This document shows positions 52,082 through 61,713 of a stretch of 64,000 nt of DNA, piece by piece. A program made the position numbers and the translations under genes. The stretch comes from Stanieria sp964562685 (GTDB taxonomy: Bacteria > Cyanobacteriota > Cyanobacteriia > Cyanobacteriales > Xenococcaceae): positions 112,139-176,138 of the forward strand of contig CAZLUP010000002.1 in the NCBI GenBank assembly GCA_964562685.1. Direction: 5' to 3'. The notes beneath the pieces were generated by a model that did not search any database, had not been told where the DNA came from, and was given only the letters and a program-made list of their open reading frames with translations. Within the stretch, counting starts at the first letter, position 1. Each line of letters begins with the position of its first letter.

Positions 52082-52352
52082 TCTGAATTTTTGCTCTCTT
52101 AAAATAGGATATCTCTTATTGTCACATTACTATTTTGCCGAACATTGCACGCACTAAAAGGAATTGATCGGATATTTTGTCGTAGCATCGAAGCAAAAAC
52201 AACTAACTTTGCCATTACTTTAAGCAAAGTACCGTAATTTCAACTATTGAAAGATAATTGAGTTTCGACATAATTGCTATATTGGGTGTAAATTGGATTC
52301 GACTCATTACAGATCAAGCAATACTACACATTATCGGGAGTGATAAATTAAA

Positions 52353-53399
52353 GTGGGGTTTTTTAAACGTTTAACCCTGTCAAGGGATATAGGGATTGAT
52401 CTAGGTACTGCCAACACTCTTATCTACATATCAGGCAAAGGAATTGTTTTGGAAGAGCCTTCAGTGGTAGCTATTGATAGCAAAACAGAAGAACCAAGAG
52501 CCGTAGGTAGAGAAGCCAAATGTTTACTGGGGAAAGCTCCAGAAAACATCCAAGCAATTCGCCCTCTGAAAAATGGTGTGATTGCTGATTTTGATGCTAC
52601 AGAAATAATGCTCAAGGAGTTTATTCGTCAAGTCTACGAAGGCAATCCTTTGGTTCATCCTCGGATGGTAATTGGTATTCCTAGTGGGGTGACTAAAGTA
52701 GAGCGCAGAGCAGTGATGGAAGCTGCTGCCCAAGCTGGAGCTAGAGAAGTAGATTTAATTGAAGAACCACTTGCAGCAGCAATTGGTGCAGGATTACCAG
52801 TCACTGAACCGATTGGCAATATGATTGTCGATATTGGTGGTGGAACGACAGAAGTAGCGGTAATTAGTTCTCAAGGTAAAGTAGTCAGTGAATCGATTCG
52901 GATTGCTGGGGATGAATTAACTTGGTCAATTGCTAACTATTTGAAACATACTTACAAACTTGCTATTGGAGAAAATACGGCTGAAAATCTCAAAATTAAA
53001 TTAGCTTCGGTTCATCCGATTGGCAAAGTAGAAAAAGATGAATCAACCGTAGAAGTAAGAGGTCTTCATCTCATTTCTGGATTACCTAGAACAATTACCC
53101 TCAAAGTAGTTGAGATTCGGGAAGCTATCTTAGAGCCAATTAAAAAAATTGTCGAAGCAGTCAAAATTACTCTCGAACAAACTCCTCCCGATTTGGCAGC
53201 AGATATTATTGATCGCGGAATTATGTTGGCAGGAGGCGGAGCTAATTTGAAAGGATTAGATGCTTTGATTAGTCATGAAACTGGAATTGTAACTCATATA
53301 GCTCCCGAACCATTTAAATGTGTGGCTTTGGGTACTGGTCGGGTTTTAGAAGATAAAGCTCTTGACAAGGTTTTGAGCGATCGCTCTCAATTAATTTGA
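52353..53399 (+). CDS. mreB: Rod-shape determining protein MreB
   Basis: An actin-like cell-shape protein that organises peptidoglycan synthesis. The 348-residue product has the phosphate-1 loop DIGIDLGTANTLIY, the phosphate-2 motif NMIVDIGGGTTEVAVIS, and the adenosine motif GIMLAGGGANLKGLD. The start is a GTG at 52353 with GGGAGTG about 10 bases upstream. First gene of mreBCD; mreC follows after 56 bases. Confidence 0.97.
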   Translation: MGFFKRLTLSRDIGIDLGTANTLIYISGKGIVLEEPSVVAIDSKTEEPRAVGREAKCLLGKAPENIQAIRPLKNGVIADFDATEIMLKEFIRQVYEGNPLVHPRMVIGIPSGVTKVERRAVMEAAAQAGAREVDLIEEPLAAAIGAGLPVTEPIGNMIVDIGGGTTEVAVISSQGKVVSESIRIAGDELTWSIANYLKHTYKLAIGENTAENLKIKLASVHPIGKVEKDESTVEVRGLHLISGLPRTITLKVVEIREAILEPIKKIVEAVKITLEQTPPDLAADIIDRGIMLAGGGANLKGLDALISHETGIVTHIAPEPFKCVALGTGRVLEDKALDKVLSDRSQLI

Positions 53400-53455
53400 G
53401 TTACCCTAGCTCTTAATTAACTTTTGATAAACATTAACCAATTAAGCCAAAACTG

Positions 53456-54211
53456 ATGCATCGTTGGTGGGATCGATACGGTTTTCAAGCAACTGTTACA
53501 GTTGCAGTTATTAGCACTGCTTGGTTACTTAAACAAAGCCAAACCGCAGTCTTAACTGAAGCTTATTATTTTTTAGTGAGTCCTTTTCAGTCAAAGCAGC
53601 AGTTAATTTTGGAAGATAGATTAAGTAATGCTCGTATTTTGGAATTAGAACAGCAAGTTACTGAACTAGAACAGGAAAATCGACAATTTAAACAGCTAAT
53701 TAACTCTGATACTACCAAACAATCTTCTCAAATAATCGCCCCAATTATTGGCAGAAGTATCCAAGGTTGGTGGAACCAAGTTACTTTGGGTAAAGGTAGT
53801 CAGGATGGTATTCAACCTGGATTTATCGTTTCAGGAATTGGTGGTGTTGTAGGTAGAGTGATCAAAGTCACTCCTCATACCAGTAGAGTTGCTTTAATTA
53901 GCGATCCTGATAGTCGTGTCGGGGCAATAGTGAGTCGTAATCGTCAGTTTGGATTTATTCAAGGGAAGGATTCCCAAACCTTGGTGATGCGTTTTTTTAC
54001 TAAAGTCACGGATCTTAAACCTGGAGATGCGATCGCAACTTCTAATTTAAGTAATCTCTATCCACCAGGTTTACCAATTGGCAAAGTTAAATCGGTTAAC
54101 TTTGATACTAGTTCGGTTCCAGAAGCAGAAGTTGAGTTAACTGCTCCCATTGATGTCTTGGAATGGGTAGTAGTTAAGCCTTTTAAACCAAAACTAAACC
54201 TAAGTCCGTAA
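53456..54211 (+). CDS. mreC: Rod-shape determining protein MreC
   Basis: A 251-residue protein with an N-terminal membrane segment (about 10-25), a coiled coil (about 50-85) and the periplasmic beta-barrel domains with GFIVSGIGGVVGRVIKVTPHTSRVALISDPDSRVGAIVSR, characteristic of MreC. It bridges MreB to the elongation machinery. Its stop codon is directly adjacent to the mreD start. Confidence 0.94.
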   Translation: MHRWWDRYGFQATVTVAVISTAWLLKQSQTAVLTEAYYFLVSPFQSKQQLILEDRLSNARILELEQQVTELEQENRQFKQLINSDTTKQSSQIIAPIIGRSIQGWWNQVTLGKGSQDGIQPGFIVSGIGGVVGRVIKVTPHTSRVALISDPDSRVGAIVSRNRQFGFIQGKDSQTLVMRFFTKVTDLKPGDAIATSNLSNLYPPGLPIGKVKSVNFDTSSVPEAEVELTAPIDVLEWVVVKPFKPKLNLSP

Positions 54212-54757
54212 ATGTTCAATCTAACTAAAACTCCTAACGGTTTCTTGCAATTATTAAATGGATTGATTATTTGCACTTCTGTTTGGCTCTGTTCAATCTT
54301 GGTTTTGCTTCATTTACCAGGGATGGAGTTACTAGGAGTGAGTCCCAATTGGTTTCTAATTTGGCTGGTTGCTTGGAGTGTCAAGCGACAAGTTTGGCAA
54401 GCTGCGACCGCAGGATTAGCCTTGGGTTTGATTTATGATGGCATGACTACCTCTGAGCCTTCTCACATTTTAAGTTTTATTTTAGTAAGTGTTTTAACGA
54501 CTAAACTTAATAAACAGCAATATATCGGCGAAGATTTTATATCTGTGGCTTTAATTGTCTTTTTTATGGCAATTATGGCGGAAACCGTCTTAGCAATTCA
54601 ATCGCTTTGGCAATCGACCCTTTCTTTTGGTTTAATTTGGCAAAATTATCGACGTATTGCCATTATTTCGGCGGTTTTAAGCAGTCTTTGGGCTCCTGCT
54701 CTTTATTTTCCTCTAGAAAGATGGTGGGAGTTCGTTCGTCAGCAAGAAAGACTTTAA
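54212..54757 (+). CDS. mreD: Rod-shape determining protein MreD
   Basis: A 181-residue integral membrane protein with four or five hydrophobic segments (LLNGLIICTSVWLCSILVLLHL, WFLIWLVAWSV, AATAGLALGLIYDG, FISVALIVFFMAIMAETVL). It contains the AGLALGLIYDG motif seen in MreD. Identity is supported by its position as the last gene of mreBCD, with no gap to mreC. Confidence 0.92.
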   Translation: MFNLTKTPNGFLQLLNGLIICTSVWLCSILVLLHLPGMELLGVSPNWFLIWLVAWSVKRQVWQAATAGLALGLIYDGMTTSEPSHILSFILVSVLTTKLNKQQYIGEDFISVALIVFFMAIMAETVLAIQSLWQSTLSFGLIWQNYRRIAIISAVLSSLWAPALYFPLERWWEFVRQQERL

Positions 54758-54813
54758 ATTTCTTGTTGGTGAACAGTACTTCGTAAGGTCGTCCCTGCCC
54801 TTCGAGGGCAGAC

Positions 54814-54850
54814 GGGGCTGTGTTCTGAATTCAATTCAGAACACAGCCCC
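54814..54850. repeat. Perfect 18-bp-arm palindrome downstream of mreD
   Basis: GGGGCTGTGTTCTGAATT (54814-54831) and its exact complement (54833-54850) flank a single base. A small hairpin CTGCCC-TTCGA-GGGCAG lies just before it. There is no T run. It may act as a transcript end, an RNA-processing structure or a miniature mobile repeat. Confidence 0.85.
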
Positions 54851-54880
54851 TCGGCTTGTAAACCACGTCAACCATCAAAC

Positions 54881-54909
54881 AAAAAAAAACCAGGGGTATG
54901 ACACCCCTG
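54881..54909 (-). terminator. Intrinsic terminator of the small secreted protein gene
   Basis: On the minus strand CAGGGGT pairs with ACCCCTG around a 5-base loop (54891-54909), with nine T after a short CC-derived GG (54881-54889). It lies 20 bases past the stop codon at 54930. Confidence 0.88.
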
Positions 54910-54929
54910 TCTTTGAACATTAAATCAGT

Positions 54930-55262
54930 TTAGTAAGGATAAGCAGGAATATCTGATTGATATTGGTCAGCACTATTGTCAACGCCTTGATTGGTATAGT
55001 TATCGTAACCTTGAGTAATACCATTATTTTGACCAGCTTGTAAAGAATTTTGGATTTGGGGATCGACACTATAACCATCTGCATCTAGCTGGGTTTGATA
55101 CAAATCATTAGAAACAGCTTGATTAGTATAGTTACCATAACCTTGAGTTAAGGAGTGGTTAGCTCTGCCTTGAACATTACCTTGAACTTGTGGACTAGCA
55201 AAAGCAGCGACGGGAGCAAGAGCTAAAGCAAAAGTAGAGATTAACAGAGCAGCTTTTTTCAT
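54930..55262 (-). CDS. Small secreted repeat protein
   Basis: A 110-residue product with a clear signal peptide (MKKAALLISTFALALAPVAAFA). The mature part is Gln/Asn/Tyr-rich with two imperfect repeats, one containing LTQGYGNYTNQAVSN and one ITQGYDNYTNQGVDN, each preceded by NVQGRANHS or SLQAGQNNG. It is built on the same plan as the protein at 12937-13272 but with a different repeat. Surface or extracellular location is likely; function unknown. It has its own terminator. Confidence 0.78.
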   Translation of the reverse strand: MKKAALLISTFALALAPVAAFASPQVQGNVQGRANHSLTQGYGNYTNQAVSNDLYQTQLDADGYSVDPQIQNSLQAGQNNGITQGYDNYTNQGVDNSADQYQSDIPAYPY

Positions 55263-55424
55263 TATTTATTTTATAGACCTCAGAAGGAAAGTTTGTTTGT
55301 CTTCACTTTCTGATTACGTAGGCATTCAATTTTTTATGCAGATGATTCTTTTTTTTAGAAATATCTTTTGAAGAGCGATCGCTTAGTTGAAGGGTAAAAT
55401 CAAGTCTGTTTAATTGATTGATTT

Positions 55425-55823
55425 TTACTCTATATTATTATTATCGTTGCCAAAAACTCGATCTATGATGCGACGATTTTCGACTTGTAATCCTCTCACT
55501 TCGCTTTGCATTTCCCTAATGTCTGTTTGCATGGTTTCAATATTGGTTTGCATAGTCTGAATTACTCTCATTGAATCGATAAACATTTCAGTTGCTCTTC
55601 CCATTTGTTCTGTAAGTCGATCTACTCTATTAGTTAAACCAGCGATCGCTTCACTATTAGTTTCAACTTTTTGACCGATTCGCTCAATCATTTCATTATT
55701 AGTTTCAACTTTTTCGCTTAAACTATTAATCTTGGCTGTATTACTATGACTAAGTTTAATTGCTGATTGAAGAATTTTTTCAATTTGGGTTAGTCTCTGT
55801 TGAGGAGTTAGCTCTTGGGTCAT
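55425..55823 (-). CDS. Small coiled-coil protein
   Basis: A 132-residue protein that is nearly all heptad repeat (IEKILQSAIKLSHSNTAKINSLSEKVETNNEMIERIGQK..., then repeated QTMQTNIETMQTDIREMQ). Near-identical subrepeats KVETNNEMI/KVETNSEAI suggest internal duplication. There is no signal peptide or membrane segment. It probably oligomerises. Function not recognised; similar short coiled-coil proteins are common in cyanobacteria. Confidence 0.7.
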   Translation of the reverse strand: MTQELTPQQRLTQIEKILQSAIKLSHSNTAKINSLSEKVETNNEMIERIGQKVETNSEAIAGLTNRVDRLTEQMGRATEMFIDSMRVIQTMQTNIETMQTDIREMQSEVRGLQVENRRIIDRVFGNDNNNIE

Positions 55824-55879
55824 TTTATCGAAGAATTTTTAAATTTAATCCTAATTATAAAGCGATCGCTCTTCGTTTA

Positions 55880-57432
55880 TTACAAGCCGATTTGAGACAA
55901 CAGTTCTAAATGTTTATTTAAAGGTGCAATGGTATTGGCTGCAATCGCGCCACTGGCTGCTACTGGTGGTAAACCAATCCCTGGAAAGGTTGAATCTCCA
56001 CAACACAAAAATCCAGCTAAAGGAGTAGTAGAACCTGGAAATAAACCTTGATTAGCTGCAATAGCAGGACCATAAGTACCACGATGACGACGTAAAAAAC
56101 GTTCGTGGGTTAAGGGTGTACCTACCAAAGTTACTTCACAACGAGAGCGAATATGGGGATAATTCTAGCCAATGCTTGCCACATTACCTCTGCTCGTTTT
56201 TGTTTTAATTGGGCATAAGCTTCACTACGACGATCTAGTCCTTGCCACAGTGAATAAGGTTCATTACCAGGAGTGTAGACGTGAATCACGTGTTTACCTG
56301 GAGGTGCTAGAGAAGGGTCTAAAACAGAGGGGATGGAAATCACTACCACATTTTGTGGTGCGTTAATACCCTTGTTCCAGTCGTTAACCACAATATAATG
56401 ACATTGCAAGTCTTCAGCTAATCCTGTCGCGTCGATACCCAAATGTAGATGAAGAAAACTATCACATTCAGGAGTTGCTTGTCTTGCTTGAATAAAACTG
56501 TCTGGTAATGCCGATGATGGTAATAACTTTAAACTGTCCCAAACCGAAGCATTAGAGACAACGGCTTTAGTCGCTTGAATTTCCTGCCCTCCTCGTAAGC
56601 AAACTCCTACCGCACGATTGTTTTTAACTAAAATCTCTTTGACATGGGCATTGAGTAACAACTTGCCACCATGTTTAGTAAATGCGTTTACTAATGCTTC
56701 CACCATCGCACCGCTACCACCTACAGGATAATCTAGCACCACTCCAGGTTTGTACCATTCAGCAAACATAAATGCCATTTCTGCCCCACTTGTACCCGTA
56801 GCAGGTAATCCTGAGAGGAGAAAGCACAATAAATCTAGCCAATTACGGATAAAGGAATCGCTGACAACTTCATCCATAATCTTGCTAAAAGGTTGTGTTA
56901 GTTGCAGAAGATTAGGAGTATGCCGAATTAAAGAAGGTAAGTATCGCCCTACTGTAATAGTTGCAGCCCAATCATTTCTAATTGCTAAAGTAGGAAGAAC
57001 ATTAACTGCTTCTGCCAAAGGTTCCATGACGCGCTGTAAGTCTCGCCATTGTTGTACTGCCTGATTGCCTCGTAGTTTGGCTAAAATCTGACAAAAGTGA
57101 TCCGCCCCAACAGTGGTATTAAAGTTCCCTTCTGGTAACCGACAACCCCAGGTATCGTAATTAATCCATTTCAAATTTGCTTCAAGAGCATCGAAAACTT
57201 GACGCAGAGGATTGGTAGAAGGGCTATAAGACATTCCAGAATAAAGAGAAGGTCCTGAATCAAATTTGAAGCCATTTCGTTCAAAAGCATGGGCTGCCCC
57301 TCCAGCGATCGCATGACTTTCACATACTACGACTTGAAAACCATAACGTGCGAGTAAAGCACCACAAGATAAACCACCAATTCCCCTACCAATTATTACT
57401 ACATCTGTTGTGTCTAGATCAGAAGCTGTCAT
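55880..57432 (-). pseudogene. CrtISO/phytoene desaturase-like FAD oxidoreductase, frameshifted
   Basis: The N-terminal frame (57432-56131) has the dinucleotide fold VVIIGRGIGGLSCGALLARYG, ESHAIAGGAAHAF and DSGPSLYSG. It ends prematurely as ARIIPIFALVVK. Adding one base in the G4 run at 56155-56158 converts this to a continuous frame reading IIPHIRSRCEVTLVGTPLTHERFLRRHRGTYGP, which goes on to the flavin motif CCGDSTFPGIGLPPVAASG and stops at 55880. So one missing base separates the two parts. The intact protein would have about 517 residues and is a paralogue of crtH at 21175. It is a pseudogene, or a sequencing error in the G run. Confidence 0.82.
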
Positions 57433-57629
57433 AATTTTGATTCGTTTGCTAACTTTTAAAAAATGTAACAAACTTCTCTGTTGATCTTTTAAATTAACTC
57501 GATAATTTGATGTTGGGCTTCGGTAAACACATCTTGAATTAAAGATTCCCAAGTAAAATACCAATGTTTAATTATCCCAATAGCCAATATATAACCAAAC
57601 AAAATCAAAGGCATTTTAAAACTACACAA

Positions 57630-58646
57630 ATGAATGATTATCTTCCTCCTCGCCCTCTTCAAAATGGTTTATTAATGACGTTATATGTTGCTTTTAGAGC
57701 CAATAAAATTTGGCAAAAAAATGTTATAGAAACAGAACCTTTATATCAAGAAAAGATTTTTGTAGGAGCGCAAGAAGTTCCTATTTATGGATTAGTTGCT
57801 ATTCCAAAACAGCCTAAAGGTACAATAATTGGGACTTATGGAATTACTGGCGATTTAGATAATCAATGGTTTTTGAGAATTTTAGGTAGAAAAGCTTACG
57901 CTAGAGGTTATGCAGTCGTACTGTTTGACTGGCGCGGACATGGAAAAACGGCTCAATTATCTCCTACTCTCACTTCTGATGGTTTGTATGAAGGAGAAGA
58001 TTTTGTCAAAATTGCCATCACAGCAAAAGAGATGGGATGTCCTGCACCTTTTTGGTTTACAGGATATTCTTTAGGAGGACAGTTGGCTTTATGGGGAATT
58101 AAATCAGCCTTAAGCTATCCAGATATTGCTGGTGGTGCAGTAATTTGTCCTAGTTTAGATTCTAATCGTTCTTTAACTTATTTAGAACAACATCCTTTTG
58201 GTAAATATGTAGAAAAAAAGATTGCCCAAAGTTTAAAACAACTGGCGTTAAAACTACATTCTTATCATCCTCATGATTTTGATTTGGCAGCAATTAATCG
58301 AGCAAATAGTATTAGAGGTTTTGATCGTGAATTAGTTGTTAATAGATTAGGTTTTAATTCTCCAGAAGAATATTATGAAGCTTGTAATGCCCTTTATTTA
58401 TTACCTCAATTAAACAAGCCTACTTTAATTCTTTATGCAGAAGATGATCCTTTATTCGATCCTTCTATTATTCCCGATTTAAAACAAGCTTGTGAGGATA
58501 ATTCAGCAATAGATTTAAGCTTAACTAAATATGGTGGTCATGTTGGTTATATTAGCAATAAAACTTGTCAAAAAAACTATGGCGATCGCGATTGTTGGTG
58601 GGCATGGAATCGGATGTTAGATTGGTACGATCAAACTATTAATTAG
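57630..58646 (+). CDS. Alpha/beta hydrolase
   Basis: A hydrolase of the alpha/beta fold with nucleophile motif GYSLGG (in FWFTGYSLGGQLALWG), an acid in YAEDDPLFD and His in GGHVGY. The oxyanion region is TYGITGDLDNQW, and FDWRGHGKT is typical of the YheT-like group. From ATG 57630 (MNDYLPPRPLQNGLLM) it has 338 residues. An upstream in-frame ATG at 57564 would add 22 residues with no domain character, so the shorter form is preferred. Substrate unknown. It abuts the nucleotidyltransferase gene end to end. Confidence 0.85.
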   Translation: MNDYLPPRPLQNGLLMTLYVAFRANKIWQKNVIETEPLYQEKIFVGAQEVPIYGLVAIPKQPKGTIIGTYGITGDLDNQWFLRILGRKAYARGYAVVLFDWRGHGKTAQLSPTLTSDGLYEGEDFVKIAITAKEMGCPAPFWFTGYSLGGQLALWGIKSALSYPDIAGGAVICPSLDSNRSLTYLEQHPFGKYVEKKIAQSLKQLALKLHSYHPHDFDLAAINRANSIRGFDRELVVNRLGFNSPEEYYEACNALYLLPQLNKPTLILYAEDDPLFDPSIIPDLKQACEDNSAIDLSLTKYGGHVGYISNKTCQKNYGDRDCWWAWNRMLDWYDQTIN

Positions 58647-58650
58647 TGAT

Positions 58651-59538
58651 TTAACTTTGGTAGAAATCAATCATGGTTTGGCGATAAAACAAAGGCATCC
58701 CTGTATCAAAATATTGTCCTTGAACTAAATAACCAAGCGCACCTTGTTGTTGACGCAATTTATCTAAGCAAGTAGTTAACTGAAATTCTCCTTTAAATCG
58801 ACAATTATTCTTAATATCTTCTGCTAGTAAGTCAAAAATTTTTGACTCAAGAATATACATCCCAAATACACCTAAAAATTCGTCCTGTTTCATTCCGTTG
58901 ACGCTTAAATTTTGGCGAGCATATTCTAAACTTGGCTTTTCATATATTTCTGTTATTTCTAAAAGAGAATCTGGTTGTTGCCAAACACCAGTAACACAGC
59001 CAGCTTTATGAATTATTTCGGCTGACATGATCGTCAAACCAATAATATTTTGTTTAAATTGTTGATAAATATCAAGCATTTGTTTAGCACAAGAACGCTC
59101 CGTTTTAGTTGTATAAACATGATCGCCTAGTAACAATAAAAAAGGTTCTTGTTCAATCCAATCTTTAGCACAATAAACTGCATGACCATATCCTTCTTGT
59201 TCTGTTTGTATCAGGATAGTAATTTGTTTACCTAAGTCTTGTAAGTATTGACTATATGCTTGATTTTCAGGAGATAATTTTTTAAATAATTCAGGTTTAG
59301 ATGGAGCTTTAAATAAGTCAGTAAATAATTCTCGATCTTCTGGTTGGACAACAATACCAACTGCTTCTATCCCTGCATTAATTGCTTCTTCCACAATTGC
59401 TATAATAATTGGTTTGGCTCTTCCATCGCGATCGATAATCGGAAACAATTCTTTTTTGACAATTTTTGTAGCAGGAAATAAACGAGTACCAAAACCAGCA
59501 GCGGGAATTAAAGCTTTACGAACTTTTTTTTGAGACAT
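58651..59538 (-). CDS. Sugar-phosphate nucleotidyltransferase (GalU-like)
   Basis: A 295-residue nucleotidyltransferase. The N-terminus, ALIPAAGFGTRLFPATKIVKKELFPI, is the NTP-binding signature of GalU-type UTP-glucose-1-phosphate uridylyltransferases. LLGDHVY carries the metal-binding Asp, and EIYEKPS and GQYFDTGMP are further sugar-binding motifs. UDP-glucose formation is the best guess, but other sugars are possible. The gene lies between an alpha/beta hydrolase and a signalling cluster, with no glycan operon around it. Confidence 0.85.
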   Translation of the reverse strand: MSQKKVRKALIPAAGFGTRLFPATKIVKKELFPIIDRDGRAKPIIIAIVEEAINAGIEAVGIVVQPEDRELFTDLFKAPSKPELFKKLSPENQAYSQYLQDLGKQITILIQTEQEGYGHAVYCAKDWIEQEPFLLLLGDHVYTTKTERSCAKQMLDIYQQFKQNIIGLTIMSAEIIHKAGCVTGVWQQPDSLLEITEIYEKPSLEYARQNLSVNGMKQDEFLGVFGMYILESKIFDLLAEDIKNNCRFKGEFQLTTCLDKLRQQQGALGYLVQGQYFDTGMPLFYRQTMIDFYQS

Positions 59539-59829
59539 ATTTACATCATAAAAAAATTAAATTAACAAATAATCGGCTCTCATTCTGGAGTTTAGCGCAA
59601 GTTCGATGACAATACCTCCAATTAAATTGCTTTGCAGTAAAGAATTGTTTATTTTATTGACATTTCCAGCCACAACCAAATTAATCTAATTTTGTCAAAA
59701 AATTAACCGAAGATTTAGTAAATATGAATTATTGGGTTGGTGATTTTGATTAAGCCTACTTTGAGAAAAATAGATTACATTTTGTTTAAAAAAATTCAAA
59801 AAACTTTATTTAAATAACAATACTAACTA

Positions 59830-61290
59830 ATGCTCTCCGATCTTTTTACAGCAATTGATTTATCAAAAATACTCCTCCACAATCCTCCTATCGTAGTATC
59901 CAGCCTCAAAGTTGCTGAAGCTATTTCTTTAATGAATGTCAATAGAACAACTTGTTCTTTAACTGACAAGCTTAATTTGAAACAGCCTCAACTTCTGACT
60001 GAAGCTGAATCTAATTGTGTTTTGGTAGTCGAAAATAACCAACTAGTCGGTATTTTGACAGAACGAGATGTGGTGCAACTAAGTGCAAAAAGTTGTTCTC
60101 TTGCAGAAATTACTCTTGCTGAGGTAATGATAAATCCTGTTCTGACTCTGCAAGAATCAGAATTTACTGATTTGTTTGTCGCTTTAAATCTGTTTGAGAA
60201 ATATCAAATTCATCATCTGCCGATAGTGGATGGGCAGGGACAAATAGTAGGATTATTGACCCATAACAGTTTACAACAACTTGTTTCCTCGATTGATTGG
60301 TTACGCTTGCGCCAAGTAACTGAAGTGATGACTACTCAGGTAGTTTATGCCCAACCAACTACTTCCGTTGCTAGACTGACTAAACTTCTGGCAGATCATC
60401 AAGTCAGTTCAGTTGTGATTGTAGAAGAATCGGAACAGACAGAAAACTATAACTTGTCTCCCATCGGTATTGTCACAGAACAAGAACTGGTGCAGTTGCT
60501 CGCTTTAGAGCTAAATTTTGCTCAGATTCAGGCACAACAAGTGATGAGTAGTACTGTGTTTTCTGTGCTATCAGATGCCTCTCTCTACTCAGTTTGGATG
60601 CTGATGCAACAGAAGCAAACCAATCAAGTAGTGATTAAAAATACTCAAGACTATTTATTAGGTATTGTCACTCTAACCGATTTATTTAAGGCTTTCAACC
60701 CTTTAGAAATTTATCGAATGGTTGACAAGCTAGAAAAGCAAGTATCCCAACTAGAAGCAGAAAAACTAGAACTGATAGAAAGTAAAACCCGAGAATTAGA
60801 AAAACAAGTACAGAAACGTACTACCGAATTACAAGTTCAAACCGAACTAGAAGAACAACGACGGACAGAACAAGCCTTACGAGAAAGCGAAGCACAGCTT
60901 AAATTAGCTTTTGAAGCAGCCCGCATGGGAAGTTGGAACTGGAATATTCAGAAGGGCGAGATCAAATGGTCAACTAACATGGAAGCCTTATTTGGATTAG
61001 CACCAGGAGAGTTTGATGGCTCTTACAAAATGTTTGTAGATAGCCTCCATCCAGAAGACCGCGATCGCCTCCTTAAAGAAAGCCAAACCAATTTGACCAA
61101 GCCAAGGAAATTCCAAACCGAAGGAAGGCATTTGCTACCCGATGGCACTATTAAATGGTTTTTGACCCAAACACTGCCCGAAATCGATCCTGATGGTAAA
61201 CAAATCGGTTTCTTTGGCACTTTGACAGATATTACCGAGCGTAAACAAGCAGAAGCAAAACTTCAGGAAATTAATCAACAATTAGAATAA
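59830..61290 (+). CDS. Tandem CBS (two Bateman modules) - PAS signalling protein
   Basis: A 486-residue soluble protein. Four CBS motifs form two modules (about 10-160 and 165-300), which usually bind adenine nucleotides. A long coiled coil follows (about 300-355), then a PAS domain (about 355-480: LKLAFEAARMGSWNWNIQKGEIKWS...GTLTDITERKQAEAKL). It ends INQQLE and stops, where related proteins continue into an output domain. In the same frame, 12 codons after the stop, begins the receiver protein, so the pair may once have been one protein. No output domain is present in this gene itself. Confidence 0.88.
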   Translation: MLSDLFTAIDLSKILLHNPPIVVSSLKVAEAISLMNVNRTTCSLTDKLNLKQPQLLTEAESNCVLVVENNQLVGILTERDVVQLSAKSCSLAEITLAEVMINPVLTLQESEFTDLFVALNLFEKYQIHHLPIVDGQGQIVGLLTHNSLQQLVSSIDWLRLRQVTEVMTTQVVYAQPTTSVARLTKLLADHQVSSVVIVEESEQTENYNLSPIGIVTEQELVQLLALELNFAQIQAQQVMSSTVFSVLSDASLYSVWMLMQQKQTNQVVIKNTQDYLLGIVTLTDLFKAFNPLEIYRMVDKLEKQVSQLEAEKLELIESKTRELEKQVQKRTTELQVQTELEEQRRTEQALRESEAQLKLAFEAARMGSWNWNIQKGEIKWSTNMEALFGLAPGEFDGSYKMFVDSLHPEDRDRLLKESQTNLTKPRKFQTEGRHLLPDGTIKWFLTQTLPEIDPDGKQIGFFGTLTDITERKQAEAKLQEINQQLE

Positions 61291-61326
61291 GGTTTAGAAA
61301 TAAACCCAAATTCCGTATGCATAGAA

Positions 61327-61713
61327 ATGCCCGAGTCTAACCAACAACATCCTGTAATTTTGTTAGTAGAAGATGAGCCGGCAAATACTGAAACTTTTTC
61401 TGATTATCTAGAGAGTCGTGGCTATCAAATTATAGTGACAAATAATGGACAAGAAGCGATCGCTTTTGCTATGACTCACAACCCTGATTTGATTTTGATG
61501 GATATTCAGCTTTCGATGATGAATCGATTAGAAATAATTCGTGATTTACGTATCATTCCACAATTTAGCTCTATTCCAATTATTGCTCTTAGTCCCTTAC
61601 CTATAGACCAAGCTCTAGAAAATTGTTTGGCAGCAGGAGCTACAGAATATTTTACCAAACCAGTCAGACTTAAACAGCTTGTGACCACTATCGAACAATT
61701 ATTAAATCAATAG
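61327..61713 (+). CDS. Single-domain response regulator (receiver)
   Basis: A 128-residue CheY/DivK-like receiver. The acidic pair is in LLVEDEPAN, the phosphoacceptor Asp in LILMDIQLS, Ser replaces the usual Thr in IIALSPL, and the Lys is in YFTKPV. It appears functional. Conserved receiver hydrophobics follow to the C-terminus (LVTTIEQLLN). It has no DNA-binding output. It lies 36 bases after the CBS-PAS gene in the same frame and upstream of the GGDEF-EAL gene, so it likely belongs to the same c-di-GMP signalling cluster. Confidence 0.93.
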   Translation: MPESNQQHPVILLVEDEPANTETFSDYLESRGYQIIVTNNGQEAIAFAMTHNPDLILMDIQLSMMNRLEIIRDLRIIPQFSSIPIIALSPLPIDQALENCLAAGATEYFTKPVRLKQLVTTIEQLLNQ

